Below, one piece after another: positions 22,987 through 34,980 of a DNA stretch of 64,000 bases. The DNA lies in NCBI RefSeq assembly GCF_029407905.1, contig NC_073632.1:56716964-56780963 (forward strand), in the 5' to 3' direction. Both the position numbers and the translations under genes were made by a program. Under the pieces are notes generated by a model, which did not search any database, was not told the DNA's origin, and saw only the letters and a program-made list of their open reading frames with translations. The stretch comes from Bubalus kerabau (Eukaryota > Chordata > Mammalia > Artiodactyla > Bovidae). Within the stretch, counting starts at the first letter, position 1. Every line of letters starts with the position of its first letter.

Positions 22987-23197
22987 AGACTTCCCTGGTG
23001 GCTCAGACGGTAAAGCATCTGCCTACAATGCAGGAGACCTGGGTTCAATCCCTGGGTTGGGAAGATCTCCTGGAGAAGGAAATGGCAACCCACTCCAGTT
23101 ATTCTTGCCTGGAAAATCCCATGGACAGAGGAGCCTGGTAGGCTACAGTCCACGGAGTCGCAAAGAGTTGGATACGACTGAGTGACTTCACTTCATT
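22987..23197 (+). mobile_element. Bov-tA SINE with 13-bp target duplication
   Basis: The head 'acttccctggtggctcagac' and a full body near consensus are present. The direct repeat 'tatatgatgataa' is at 22974-22986 and 23198-23210. Confidence 0.95.
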
Positions 23198-23210
23198 TAT
23201 ATGATGATAA

Positions 23211-24101
23211 TAAGCCTGATATATTAAGAAAATACTGACTCACCCAGAAATAACAGTGATATCACTATGCTCACAAAACAAACATAGGATTCCCAAATTC
23301 TCCTTTTGTCTGGATCCCAACTAACCATCCAGTTCACTATGTCTGTGTTAGATACTACATTAAATAATCATAGCTTCTCATTGAAGATAGAATATCCCAA
23401 CACAAACCCTTTAAAAGCTATTTTTGCTGAATAAATAAGCTGGTTGGTTACAAAAGTTATCCATGTGGATAATTTAGGAGACTATGAGGTCAGGAGAAAA
23501 TAAATTTCATTTTACATACTCTAAAACCTTTTACATTAACATCTTTGATCAAATGAATGGATTCCTTTGTCATGAAATGAATTTAGGGTCTACTACTTCA
23601 AAGACATCATTTTCTTATTTCCTTGATATTTTAATTCCTGCATTAAATTTGTCATAATCATTCAGACTTTCTTTGCATTTTCATTTTTCAGTCATATGTG
23701 AACATTATTTGCTTGAAAAATTTGCTCTCACTTGACTCCTAACACTTCCCTCAAAATTCATCATAGATGAAAAGTTCTAAAGTAATACTGAGTTTTTCAT
23801 TTTTAGCAATATGTAGAATGACTTCATTCTTGCCTTGAAGGAGCTTTTTTTGAAGTTACTAAAAGATATGCAATAGAAGAAACAGAAGGGAATTAAAATC
23901 TAACTGTGAAAGTGTCTGTAAATGAACACAAAAATAAGATGAGAGATCCAGAAGACCTCAGACCTTTTCAACTGCAGAGCTGCATCCATTTTAACCAATG
24001 GATTGGTATGTCCAAAAGTGGGTGAATATTCTATGGAGAATATTCTATGGCTGTAATGAAAGAATATAGTGCTCTGAACATAGATTAATTGGTGAATTTT
24101 A
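23211..24101. other. No gene or repeat recognised
   Basis: AT-rich. A short direct repeat 'gaatattctatgg' occurs around 24026-24051. Confidence 0.5.
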
Positions 24102-24110
24102 GAGAATTGG

Positions 24111-24720
24111 TGAGAGACTTTATTTTGGGGGGCTCAAAAATCACTGCAAATGGTGACTGCAGCCATGAAATTAAAAGACACTTGCTCCTTGGAAGAAAAG
24201 CTATGATCAATCTAGACAGCATATTAAAAAGCAGAGACATTAATTTGCCAACAAAGATCTGTCTAGTCAAAGCTATGGTTTTTCCAGTAATCATGTGTGG
24301 ATGTGAGAGTTGGACTATAAAGAAGCTGAGTGCAGAGGAATTGATGCTTTTGAACTGTGGTGTTGGAGAAGACTCTTGAAAGTCCCTTGGACTGCAAGGA
24401 GGTCCAACCAGTCCATCCTAAAGGAAATCAGCCCTGAGTATTCATTGGAAGGACTGATATTGAAGCTGAAACTCCAATACTTTGGCCACATGATACAAAG
24501 AGCTGACTCATTGAAAAAGACCCTAATACTGGGAAAGATTGAAGGTGGGAGGAGAAGGGGACAACAGAGGATGAGATGGTTGGATGGCATCACCAACTAG
24601 ATGGACATGAGTCTGAGTAAGCTCCAGGAGTTGGTAATGGACAGGGAAGGCTGGCATGCTGCAGTCCATGGGATCACAAAGAGTCAAACACAACTGAGCG
24701 ACTGAACTGAACTGAACTGA
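24111..24720 (+). mobile_element. BovB LINE 3' end (0.6 kb)
   Basis: Starts inside ORF2 at 'tgagagactttattttgggg' and ends '...ctgaactgaactgaactga'. The near-perfect target duplication is 'gagaattgg' at 24102-24110 and 'gagcattgg' at 24721-24729. The coding strand is plus and broken by stops. Confidence 0.95.
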
Positions 24721-24729
24721 GAGCATTGG

Positions 24730-25944
24730 ACTTATTATTTGGACACTGGGTCATTCTTTGCACCCCACTAATTCCACATTAATGTCAATGTTAAATAAAT
24801 AATTTAACATATCTGATTATCATATTCTGATTGTGCTATAAGGATTATAAAAACATGTCACTTTTCTACTTTACAAGTGTGAGGGGATGTTAATTATCTA
24901 CAATATGTCTCAAGTAGTCTGAGGACAGCACTATGGAGAACTACACAAAACTGAAGGGATTTCTAAGGAGAAACAGATTTATGGAGGGGAAAAAATGAGA
25001 AAATGTATATACTGGCTGAATTACAAGTTTTAAAAGATGATCAAGGTATTTAGCCAATAATTTCTGTCATTTCAATGCATTTGATATCAAAAAATCACAG
25101 ACTCATTAAGAAATGTTATATGGTAGACAGACGGTGTTCTCTTGACAATATAGCAAAAGTTCATGATTGGAAGGCTAAGTGTTAATTGTGTTGGCGGGAT
25201 GCTAAAAAAAAATATGGACACTTCCTATTTAAGGCAAACATTTCAAGAACAGACCAGATTGCTCAGTTCTGATTTTTCAGCAAAGAGGAAGAGCAGTGGG
25301 TGCTTTCATTTTTCTTTTGAGGAAGGGCATTAGTCAGAGGGCTCTCATCATTTCTTATTTGCACAGGATTCTGCATTATCATCTGGCTTGAACTCTCAGA
25401 TGCCACTGATTTCACAACAATTTACCATGATCACATTGTGAGTAATTGGCAATATCTTGATTTATATACTGTAAACTGAAAAATGGACATGGCACATGAC
25501 AAAGCATCTAGAATTATGTCATCCATTTCCTTGAGGCAAAATCAGTAACAATGACATGATAAAGATATTGTACTTTAAAGATCTTACAAAGAAGATATTT
25601 AATCTGCCTCCAATATTTGCATTATGGAAAATATTCATGATTCATCTAATATTTACATAGTAGCTTTCTCTAAGGAAAGTGTTTTCTTGACATGATTATT
25701 CTCAGAACAGTTAAAAGCAAGTGTTTGAGGTTTTTTTTAAACAGAGAAGTTGCATTGTATTTAACAGCATTGCTAGCACTGGAAACCCAGGTTGCTTATC
25801 TCTTAGGCAGTATTCTATGCCACACTTCATTCATTCCTTCTTCAACCAGTGGATGAATAACTCTTATGTGTCAAATACAGAGCTTGATACCATGAAAAGA
25901 GTACACAGGTTTGGAGCCCAAGTGTTCTGCTTTTGAAAATGAAC
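24730..25944. other. No gene; possible L2 scrap
   Basis: Mostly unique. 'ttcattcattccttcttcaa' at about 25827 looks like the reverse complement of an L2 terminus but is too short to call. Confidence 0.45.
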
Positions 25945-26682
25945 TTCAGTTCAGTTCAGTCACTCAGTGTTGTCCGACTCTTTGCAACCCCATGAACCTC
26001 AGCACGCCAGGCCTCCCTGTCCATCACCAACTCCCAGAGTTTACCCAAACCCATGTCCATTGAGTTGGTGATGCCATCCAACCATCTCATCCTCCATTGT
26101 CCCTTTCTCCTCCTTCCCCCAATCCCTCCCAGTATCAGGGTCTTTTCAAATGAGTCAGCTCTTCACATCAGGTAGCCAAAGTATTGGAGTTTCAGCTTCA
26201 ACACCAGTCCTTCCAGTGAATATTCAGGACTGATTTCCTTTAGGATGGACTGTCTGTATCTCCTTGCAGTCCAAAGGACTATCAAGAGTTTTCTCCAACA
26301 CCACAGTTCAAAAACATCAATTCTTCGGCATTCAGCTTTCTTTATAGTCTAACTCTCCATATATCCATACATCCATACATGACCACTGGAAAAACCATAG
26401 CCTTGACTAGACAGACCTTTGTTGACAAAGTAATGTCTCTGCTTTTCAATATGCTGTCTTGGTCATAACTTTCCTTCCAAGGAGTAAGTGTCTTTTAATT
26501 TCATGGCTGCAATCACCATCTGCAGTGATTTTGGAGCCCAGAAAAATAAAGTCAGCTGCTGTTTCCACTGTTTCCCCATCTATTTGCCATGAAGTGATGG
26601 GACCAGATGCCATGATCTTAATTTTCTGAATGTTGAGCTTTAAGCCAACTTTTTCACTCTCCTCTTTCACCTTCATCAAGAG
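25945..26682 (-). mobile_element. BovB LINE, 5' truncated (0.74 kb)
   Basis: The tail 'cagttcagttcagtcactca' is at the left; the element ends in the coding region at 'cttcatcaagag'. A small local expansion of 'atccatac' units around 26360 is not in the other copies. Confidence 0.95.
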
Positions 26683-27469
26683 TTGTTACTAAATGCATGA
26701 CAATGAGCAAATTGATGAGCTCTTTGAAACTTTCTTTCATGTATGATGTGGGTATCTACTTGACTCCATTGCTTTGAAATGGGATGCTGTAAGTTAAGTG
26801 TGTAGTATATTATAGATGCTCAATAAATGCAAAGGAGGAAAAAAGAAATAAGAGAAGTAGTGAGACTAAGAAGAAAACAGAATGAAATGGAAAAGGGAGG
26901 ATATAACTATTCGTTTTTAGCTTCAGCTCCTTCACTTTAACCACAATCATTGATTGTTATTCTCTTTCATATCTTCCCAAATTCAAACCACAACCACAAT
27001 GGAAGTTCTGGGCATCAGGAACAAAGCTGACTGTTTACCTTACACTGGCAAAGAGCCAATGGCAATGTTTCTGCAAAACATCTCTTTAAAATATTGTCTG
27101 CCCCTGGCTTCCTTTCTGCCTCTTTCTGCTGATCCCCCTCTTTCTCCTGATCCCCATTCTTCTTTCCTCATGGTTTTGTTTCCTTTCAATCCTCATCTTC
27201 TTCACTCTCTCCTCTGCATAAATATAGTTTTTCCTGAAAGTTTTATCCTGTGAATTTATTTCATCTTTCTGTATATTCTCCTTCCCCATGATCTCATCCA
27301 CTCTCATAACTTCAGCAATTCAAACCTCTCCTCCTGAGCCCAATGTTACCATGTGCTCCAAATCACATTTTCAACTCTGCTTGACATCTCAGCTAAAGTG
27401 CCCTGCATTGGTCTATAACTACACAGGACAGCTTTCAATTGCCCTCCAGATCACCATCCATCCTGCTGT
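26683..27469. other. No gene or named repeat
   Basis: Two overlapping frames on opposite strands at 26954-27307 reflect a pyrimidine-rich stretch and are unlikely to be coding. 'gatgctcaataaatgcaaag' at about 26816 may be an old MIR or L2 tail. Confidence 0.45.
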
Positions 27470-27865
27470 GTGCCCTGGAGGCTGACCCAAATGGAAAACA
27501 TTAACAGCTCTGTTGACCTCTGGCTTCCATTCATGCTTGGTCAAGATGGGAGATCTCAAGAGAAAGCAGAAGTAGGGAGGAGAATAAGGTCAGGATATTT
27601 TCCCTAAAATTACTCTGAACTGGCTGCCTCTTTCTCCCAAAGGCTTTCTGCTCTGCAGAGTTCTCTCCTGGTCCTGATAAAGCTTCTGTCTCATACCACT
27701 TCAGACCTAGCAGTGGTGATGGTTCCTGCTCTAACAAGGCCCAAAGAACTGTGTTATCTATCCTTTATGGTTCCCCCCACATAACTAGTCATACCTTTGA
27801 AAACTACTTTTTTAAAATTATCCTCCATGATCCAAATTGAATGTGTCATTTGTTTCCTATCTGGA
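27470..27865 (+). mobile_element. Ancient interspersed repeat, family not named
   Basis: The sequence order 'gccctggaggctgacccaaa', 'agacctagcagtggtgatgg', 'gtgttatctatcctttatgg' is familiar from a dispersed old mammalian repeat, but I cannot name it with confidence. Confidence 0.35.
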
Positions 27866-27879
27866 CCCTAGGTAACACT

Positions 27880-28199
27880 TCTTACATTCTTACTAAATCT
27901 CCAATCCTCTCTCAATAATCTAGGTGCCAGAGTACTGCAATAATATAATACTTCTCAACCTCTCACCTCTTATCTTTCCCCACCATCATATCTGCCAGAC
28001 CACATTTCTTATACCATAGCACCAAACCTACTCTTCTTTTCCTCAGACTCTTTCAGTGGCTGCACATTTCCAGTTAAATGAAGTCTGGGATATTTCACCT
28101 AATATTTCAACTAATATTTAGGCCCTTCTGCAGTAAGGCCACCCTGTCTAACTTCATCTTCCACCACTTCTCCAAGTGAACTTAGATCTAGATGCATTC
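27880..28199 (+). mobile_element. L2 LINE, left part
   Basis: 'cccaccatcatatctgccag' and 'ccaccacttctccaagtgaa' fit the L2 3' region on the plus strand. The element resumes at 29488 after the L1 insertion. Confidence 0.55.
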
Positions 28200-28217
28200 A
28201 ACAATTACAAAATAGTG
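28200..28217 (+). repeat. L1 target-site duplication, left copy
   Basis: The 18-bp 'aacaattacaaaatagtg' is repeated exactly at 29470-29487, directly after the L1 poly-A. The first A may belong to either the duplication or the tail. Confidence 0.95.
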
Positions 28218-28959
28218 GTTTTGATTTGCATTTCTCTGATAATGAGTGATGTTGAGCATCTTTTCATGTGTTTGTGAGCCATCTGTATGTCTTCTTTGGA
28301 GAAATGTCTATTTAGTTCTTTGGCCCATTTTTTGATTGGGTCATTTATTTTTCTGGAGTTGAGCTGTAGGAGTTGCTTGTATATTCTCGAGATTAGTTGT
28401 TTGTCAGTTGCTTCATTTGCTATTACCTTCTCCCATTCTGAAGGCTGTCTTTTCACCTTGCTAATAGTTTCCTTTGATGTGCAGAAGCTTTTAAGGTTAA
28501 TTAGGTCCCATTTGTTTATTTTTGCTTTAATTTCCAATATTCTGGGAGGTGGGTCATAGAGGATCCTGCTGTGATGTATGTCGGAGAGTGTTTTGCCTAT
28601 GTTCTCCTCTAGGAGGTTATAGTTTCTGGTCTTACGTTGAGATCTTTAATCCATTTTGAGTTTATTTTTGTGTATGGTGTTAGAAAGTGTTCTAGTTTCA
28701 TTCTTTTACAAGTGGTTGACCAGAGTTCCCAGCACCACTTGTTAAAGAGATTGTCTTTAATCCATTGTATATTCTTGCCTCCTTTGTCAAAGATAAGGTG
28801 TCCATATGTGCGTGGATTTATCTCTGGGCTTTCTATTTTGTTCCATTGATCTATATTTCTGTCTTTGTGCCAGTACCATACTGTCTTGATAACTGTGGCT
28901 TTGTAGTAGAGCCTGAAGTCAGGTAGGTTGATTCCTCCAGTTCCATTCTTCTTTCTCAA
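28218..28959 (-). pseudogene. L1 ORF2 C-terminal remnant (inverted segment)
   Basis: Two minus-strand frames (28609-28959 and the 28218-28537 part of the next) encode consecutive pieces of the L1 ORF2 region downstream of the reverse transcriptase, with readable stretches such as GGINLPDFRLYYKA and KWAKELNRHFSKEDIQ. A small indel near 28612 separates the frames. Neither the endonuclease nor the RT catalytic region is included. Confidence 0.85.
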
Positions 28960-29469
28960 GATCGCTTTGGGTATTCGAGGTTTTTTGTATTTCCATACAA
29001 ATTGTGAAATTATTTGTTCTAGCTCTGTGAAGAATGCTGTTGGTAGCTTGATAGAAAGAAAAACACCAAATACAGTATACTAACGCATATATATGGAATT
29101 TAGAAAGATGGTAACAATAACCCTGTGTATGAGACAGCAAAAGAGACACTGATGTATAGAACAGTCTTATGGACTCTGTGAGAGAGGGAGAGGGTGGGAA
29201 GATTTGGGAGAATGGCATTGAAACATGTAAAATATCATGTATGAAACGAGTTGCCAGTCCAGGTTCGATGCACGATACTGGATGCTTGGGGCTGGTGCAC
29301 TGGGACGACCCAGAGGGATGGAATGGGGAGGGAGAAGGGAGGAGGGTTCAGGATGGGGAACACATGTATACCTGTGGCGGATTCATTTTGATATTTGGCA
29401 AAACTAATACAGTTATGTAAAGTTTAAAAATAAAATAAAATTAAAAAAAAAGTTTTATGGGAAAAAAAA
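28218..29469. mobile_element. Bovine L1 (L1-BT) insertion with 5' inversion
   Basis: The right part (about 29055-29469) is the L1-BT 3' end on the plus strand: end of coding, 3' UTR ('gatgcttggggctggtgca', 'gatatttggcaaaactaat') and A-rich tail. The left part (28218 to about 29054) is ORF2 sequence in the opposite orientation. One 18-bp target duplication encloses both, so they arrived in one event, as expected for twin priming. The inverted and direct pieces are not adjacent in L1, so sequence between them was lost at the junction near 'gatagaaag' (29049-29057). Low divergence indicates a recent insertion. Confidence 0.93.
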
Positions 29470-29487
29470 AACAATTACAAAATAGTG

Positions 29488-29845
29488 AGTATTCAAATAT
29501 TCACTATTTCAAAACATAAGAACACTTCCCCACTAGCAAAGCTCTGCTCATGCTCTTCTTTCTCCAATCCCTTTGCTCCCCACCAAACAAAAGCCTACTC
29601 TTTCATGTCCATCTTAAATGTCACCCTTTTCATGAATTTCAGTTACATGAACTAGTTTCTGCTCTTCAAGTCCATATAAATTATTGGTATTTTTCTTATT
29701 TGTTCTTAATTATAATTATTTGTGTTCTATTAATACCTTGAATTCCAGGGCCTCTTGAACACAAAGTCTATATCTTAACCCATTTTTCATATTTGACCTA
29801 CACATAGTGGTCTGTTAAATAATTGTTAATCAAAATGGAAAATAA
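29488..29845 (+). mobile_element. L2 LINE, right part
   Basis: 'ttaaatgtcacccttttcat' and 'gaattccagggcctcttgaa' then 'aataattgttaatc' continue the L2 3' end that was split by the L1 insertion. Confidence 0.55.
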
Positions 29846-29892
29846 AAATTGTCATATCATATTACCATACATTATATGTATATTTGATATAT

Positions 29893-30108
29893 ATATTATT
29901 ATTATTTAGTCACTAAGTCATGTCTGACTCTTTAGCAGCCCCAAAGACTGCAGCCTGCCAGGCTTCTCTGTGCATGGGATTTCCCAGCAAGAATACTGGA
30001 GTGGGTTGCCATTTCCTTTTCCAGGGCATCTTCCTGACCTAGAGATTGAACCCACATCTCATGCATTGGCAGATAGATTCTTTACCACTGAGCCACCATG
30101 GAAACCCT
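29893..30108 (-). mobile_element. Bov-tA SINE inside a TA-rich tract
   Basis: The left end has a (TTA)n tail and 'ttagtcactaagtcatgtct'; the right end has the head 'gagccaccatggaaaccc'. (TA)n tracts flank both sides (29875-29893 and 30109-30131), probably a duplicated AT target that later expanded. Confidence 0.9.
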
Positions 30109-30131
30109 ATATATACATATATATATATATA
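30109..30131. repeat. (TA)n microsatellite
   Basis: 'tatatatacatatatatata' directly after the SINE head. Confidence 0.85.
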
Positions 30132-30704
30132 GCCAAAAGTTATGAAAAATACACCAGTTCTGGTTCTTGATATGACATATACCTCCTTGGCAGTTGTATA
30201 ATTGCGTTATTCTTTATCTCTCTATTTATAGTTTTTATAGTTTTGCGCCTACACATAGTTAAAAGAAAAAGAGCAATTTCCTCACCAATTCTATTATTGC
30301 ACTCACAACAGGCAATCAGATGGGACTCTGCTGTACTAGATTTTTGTCCCATGTATCCTGTAGGAAGCTACAGTGAAAGCACTGTCACAAAGACTAAGCT
30401 AAATGTCAAAAATCCAAAAATGCTAACTTTTATAACAGAAGATGAAAGAGTAATATCTCCTGGCCTATTTGCTACCCCATGTATACTAGTTCATTGATGC
30501 TCAGAATCAGGGCAGAGCAAGAATAGAACTTCCAAATTCCCAACAAGACAGGAGAAAGTTGCAACTTTAGTACAGCTCAACTTTAGTACAACTCTCTTAT
30601 TTCCATATTAGCTGTCTTGTCCAAAGTCAGGCTGTTTGCAGCCAGTTGGCCACCAAAACAAAATACTACAGGGTCTTTGCTTGTACGTTTATTGGCCCAT
30701 ATTC

Positions 30705-30850
30705 ATCAATTCATTCAATTACTCATTGAATACAAATTTATGGAGGCCTACAATGTGCTGGCCACAGAGAATCAACAAATAACAAAGAAAAAAGTAATAA
30801 AAATTATAAAGAAATGTTTCAGGGAACTTACAAGCTGGTTGGAAAGGAAC
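30705..30850 (-). mobile_element. L2 3' end fragment
   Basis: 'caattcattcaattactcat', 'ggcctacaatgtgctggcca' and 'agggaacttacaagctggtt' match the reverse complement of the L2 end in order. Confidence 0.6.
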
Positions 30851-31568
30851 AGATTTCATCTCTTTCTTTTTAAAAAAGATGTCTAGGAGAAGACCTTTTT
30901 GCTCTCACCCCAAAACATTAAGGCACATATATGATATACACATTCTTAGCAGTTAATTTTTTATATTTCAATATAGAATTCTATTATATGACACATATTT
31001 ATAACATATATCATATAATGTACTTGATATACATCATTATACAAAATGGAAAAAATTGTGAGTTCTTTGGGCAGTTAAAATTTTAACTATTGGGTTATTT
31101 GCTATTTCTATTTGCTATTAACTATTGGGTGAAATATTTGCTATTTCACCATCCTGAAGCATCCCTGTGGAGCCATTGGGATCTCAAGAGCAGGATTTGA
31201 AACCTCCCCTACTTTTCCAATGTGCCTCTTTGACATCCTCTTGAGTGGGGATAGGGGATTCTTCTTCATCACTAGAGGAAGTCTTTCACTAACACTTCAG
31301 TGGTTTTTGACTTGTTTTTTAAACCAAAATACAGAAGTGGATAAAGATCTTGAATAAAGAACCTCACAGTCAAATTCTACTGAGTCTATGTGAATAAGGA
31401 GTCAAACAATCCAGAAGAATGTGGATTCCAGAACCAATGGTTAATTGTTTGATCTAGTTCTTAGAGAGTGCTCACGATACAGTGGGTTAGGTGCCACATC
31501 AAATTAAAAACTGCATGGTTCTTGTCCTCCAGGAAATGAAAGATCTATTTTGGCCTTTGTTTTAAAAG
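30851..31568. other. No gene; local duplication
   Basis: AT-rich to about 31060. A local imperfect duplication lies at 31083-31150: 'ttaactattgggt' twice and 'atttgctatt' three times. Confidence 0.5.
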
Positions 31569-31575
31569 AGAATCC

Positions 31576-31763
31576 ATAAGACTTCCTTTGGCTAAGACTC
31601 TGTGTTCCCAATGCAGGCAGGTGGAGTTCGATCTCTAGTCAGGGAACTAGATCCTTTATGCTGCAACTGAAGATCCCACATACCCCAACAAATATCAAAG
31701 ATCCCAGGTGCTGCAACTAAGACACAGTGCTGTCAAATAAATAAATATTAAAACAACAACAAC
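31576..31763 (+). mobile_element. CHR-type SINE
   Basis: 'gacttcctttggctaagact', 'gttcgatctctagtcaggga' and 'gctgcaactaagacacagtg' match the tRNA-derived CHR family; the tail is (AAT)n plus (AAC)n. The flanking repeat 'agaatcc' is at 31569-31575 and 31764-31770. Confidence 0.85.
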
Positions 31764-31770
31764 AGAATCC

Positions 31771-32834
31771 TCAAGTGGACCAGCGTTCATTTAGTCTTCT
31801 GTTTTACACGGAAGCAATACTCAGCTTCCCTCTGAGGGGTGGACATTGTGAATGACCTGAATGAATGTTGGGAGCAATGACTCCTTCTGTTTCAGTTGAA
31901 TGATGTTTAGTGACTTTCTAGCTGTCTGATGACCAGACCTAAAACAGTGAAAGATCCTGTTTGTGCCTACTTTCTGAAAGTAGCTTCCCCAAACCCTCAG
32001 TTTTGATCTAACATAGAGAGCAGTAGAGTAGTCATTCCTGTCTGAAGTTACATTGTAACTGAAAGTAGAGGTCAGTTCCACCTGAAAAACTGAACAAGTC
32101 TGAAAGGAGTAAAAGAAAATATGTGCAAATAGATAATAGCAACATATACAATGAGAACATGGAGGAAATATTTTTTTAACGAATAATTCTGAGTAATATA
32201 AAATGAATAAAGAAACAATATTTCTAAATATTACATGAAAAGAGAATTTTTAAAAAGAGAAAATGTCTACTATGAGAATAAAGAAATAAAAGCAGTGAAA
32301 TAACACCCAGCACATTGACTGGAAAATGCCAACCAAAGCAGGGGGTGCAAAAGTGTGGTTGACATTTTATATCTAGCATGTGAGCTTTCCTAAATTTTTC
32401 TTTCCTATATTTTTTCTCATCAAACCTTTATAGTCAAGGACCAAGGCTACATCATGCTGTGAAAATGAGAGAGGAGAAAAAATTTAATGACCAGAAGCTA
32501 ATAATAATAACTACATGGAATGAAAGGGAATTGGGACAAAGCAAACTGTTATACGACAAAATCATCTTCTAAAGGTATAAGTTAATCTTTTTCATCATTT
32601 TATTGGAACAAAGGACAAATTGAAACATAAGCATTAGCTACTAACCTTCTGTCATAAAGATCTGATCTGTCTCTGTAATTGCTTTAAGAACAGCTTATTT
32701 CAAAGAGAGTAAGAGGAATATAATATCACAAACCACAAAAATCAAAGTAACTTATTTGTTAAGCAGGTATGCTAACAAAAGAAGTTGGAAAGACTCCTCT
32801 AAACACTAAAATCAGTGGGGTGGTCTTCTGAGCC
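31771..32834. other. No gene or named repeat
   Basis: A-rich sequence; an 86-codon frame at 31821-32081 on the minus strand is unsupported. Confidence 0.5.
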
Positions 32835-33640
32835 TTTATCCAAAGAAAACAAAAACACTCATTCGAAAAGATATATAAACTCCTATGTTCACTGCAGCAT
32901 TATTTACAATAGCCACAATATGGGAGCAACTGTGTCTATCAATAGATGAATGGATAAAGAAAATGTGAGATGGATAAATACATAGAGGTTGAGAGACAGG
33001 AAAAAAAAATTTAAACGAATAGTCATAAAAAAAGAAGGAAATCTTTTGGACATGGAGAGTATTATGTTAAGTAAAATAAGACAGAGAAAGATAAATAGCA
33101 TATGATCTCTCCTATGTGTAGAATCTAAAAAACAAAACAGAAACAGACTCTCAGATACAAAGAATAAACAGGCGGTGGCCAGAGAGGAGTGGACGGAGGG
33201 CTAGGTGAAACTGGTGAAGAGGATGGAGAGATACAAACTTCCGGTTATAAAACAAGTAAGTCATGGGGATGTAATACATAGCATAAGTGAAAGTGAGAGC
33301 AAAAGTGGACTATACAGTCCATGGAATTCTCCAGGTCAGAATACTGGAGTGGGTAAGCCTATCCCTTCTCCAGCGGATCTTCTCAACTCAGGAATCGAAC
33401 CAGGGTCTCCTGCATTGCAGGCAGATTCTTTACCAACTGAGCTATCAGGGAAGCCAGCATAAGTATAGTTAATAATAATACTGTAATAATTTTGTATACT
33501 GACAGATGGTTACTAGATTTATCATGGTGATCATTTCATAATATATTTACATGTCTAATTACTATATGGCACACCCAAAATTAACATAATATTGCACATT
33601 AACTATACTTCAGTAAAAAGTAACTCAAATGAAATCAAAT
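32835..33640 (+). mobile_element. L1MA-like LINE 3' end, split
   Basis: 'tgttcactgcagcattattt', 'gatgaatggataaagaaaat', 'tatgatctctcctatgtgta' and the 3' UTR end 'aactatacttcagtaaaaag'. Interrupted by the Bov-tA at 33289-33455. Related to the 19300-20423 copy. Confidence 0.88.
33289..33455 (-). mobile_element. Bov-tA SINE inside L1MA-like element
   Basis: Minus orientation, head 'gagctatcagggaagcc' at the right. It lacks about 40 bp of the usual body around 'ggactatacagtccatgg'. Target duplication 'agcataagt' at 33280-33288 and 33456-33464. Confidence 0.93.
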
Positions 33641-33782
33641 CAAATCAGTGGAATGGCCTGCTACTAATGTTCATTCCTTACTTTTTACAATAGCCTGCAG
33701 TCATATTATGGAAATCATATGTCAGAAGAGTTGGCTGGCCTTCACTGAAACCTCTGTCTTTGACATCAAGTGTGAATACAGG

Positions 33783-34161
33783 TATATAGGTTGAATTGTA
33801 TCTTCCCCACAAAATTCATATGTTGAGGTCCTAACCCCCAGTATCTTAGAATGTGAATTTATTAGGAAATAGGGCCATTGGAGATATAATTAGATAAGAT
33901 GAAATCATACAGGATTAGGTAATCCTTCTACAGAGAGGAAATTTGGATAGAGACATGCACACAGGGAGAACACCATGTGACAATTAGTTATGCTGTCCCA
34001 AACCATGGCAACTACCAGAAGCTAGGAGAGAGGTCTGGTACAGGTCCATCTCTGGAGTCCCCAGAAGGGAATGCAACCCTGTAAACACCTTGATCTTGGA
34101 TGTCTAACCTCCAGAACTGTGAGACAATAAGTTTCTTCCATTTATAACGCTGAATTTGTGG
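33783..34161 (+). mobile_element. MLT1-type (MaLR) LTR, left part
   Basis: 'ataggttgaattgtatcttc', 'gaggtcctaacccccagtat', 'caccttgatcttggatgtct' and 'ccagaactgtgagacaataa' are MLT1-type LTR landmarks in order. The element resumes at 34885 after the BovB. Confidence 0.7.
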
Positions 34162-34884
34162 CTTGTTGTTGTTGTTCAGTAACTAAGTTGTATCCATCTC
34201 TTTGCAATCCCATGAACTACAGTACACCAGGCTTCCCTGTCCTTCACTATGTCAAACTCATTTCCATTGAGTTGGTAATGCTATCCAACCATCTCATCCA
34301 CTGTCATCTCCTTCTCCTCCCGCCTTCAATCTTTCCCAGCATCATTTTTTGTTTTCTAATGAGGTTTTTTCTAATGAGTTGGCTCTTCCCATCAGGTGGC
34401 CAAAGAACTTGAGCTTCAGCATCAGTCCTTCCAAAGAGTATTCAGGGTTCATTGCCTGTAGGATTGACTGGCTTAAATTCCTTGCTGTCCAAGGGACTCT
34501 CAAGAGTATTCTCCAGCACCACAGTTTGAAAGATCACTTCTTCGGTGCTCAGCCTTTTTTATGGTCCATTTCTCACATCGATACATAACTACTGGAAAAA
34601 TCATAGCTTTGACTATACAGACCTTTGTCAGCAAAGTGATGTCTCTGCTTTATAATACACTGTCTAGGTTTGCCATAGCTTTTCTTCAAGGAACAAGTGC
34701 CTTTTAATTTCATGGCTACAGTCACTGTCCACGGTGATTTTGGAGCTTCAGAAAATAAAATCGGCCACTGTTTCCATTTTTCCCCACCTATTTTCCATGA
34801 AGTGATGGAACCAGATGCCATGATCTTAGTTTTCTTAATGTTGTTTTAAACTAGCTTTTTCACTCTCCTCTTTTACCTTCATCA
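34162..34884 (-). mobile_element. BovB LINE inside MLT1 LTR, 22-bp target duplication
   Basis: The tail is at the left with (GTT)n; the element ends in coding sequence at 'ttttaccttcatca'. The target duplication is 34140-34161 and 34885-34906, 22 bp with two mismatches (start 'atttataac', end 'aatttgtgg'). It is more diverged than most other BovB copies here. Confidence 0.93.
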
Positions 34885-34930
34885 ATTTATAACACTCAAT
34901 TTGTGGTACTAGAAACTAATGAAACTGGGC
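34885..34930 (+). mobile_element. MLT1-type LTR, right part
   Basis: The copied 'aatttgtgg' is followed by 'tactagaaac', the continuation of the LTR end beyond the BovB. Confidence 0.5.
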
Positions 34931-34980
34931 TATAAATACTCTATTAGATTAATTAATTCCTATAAGTTGTTTCCCTCATG

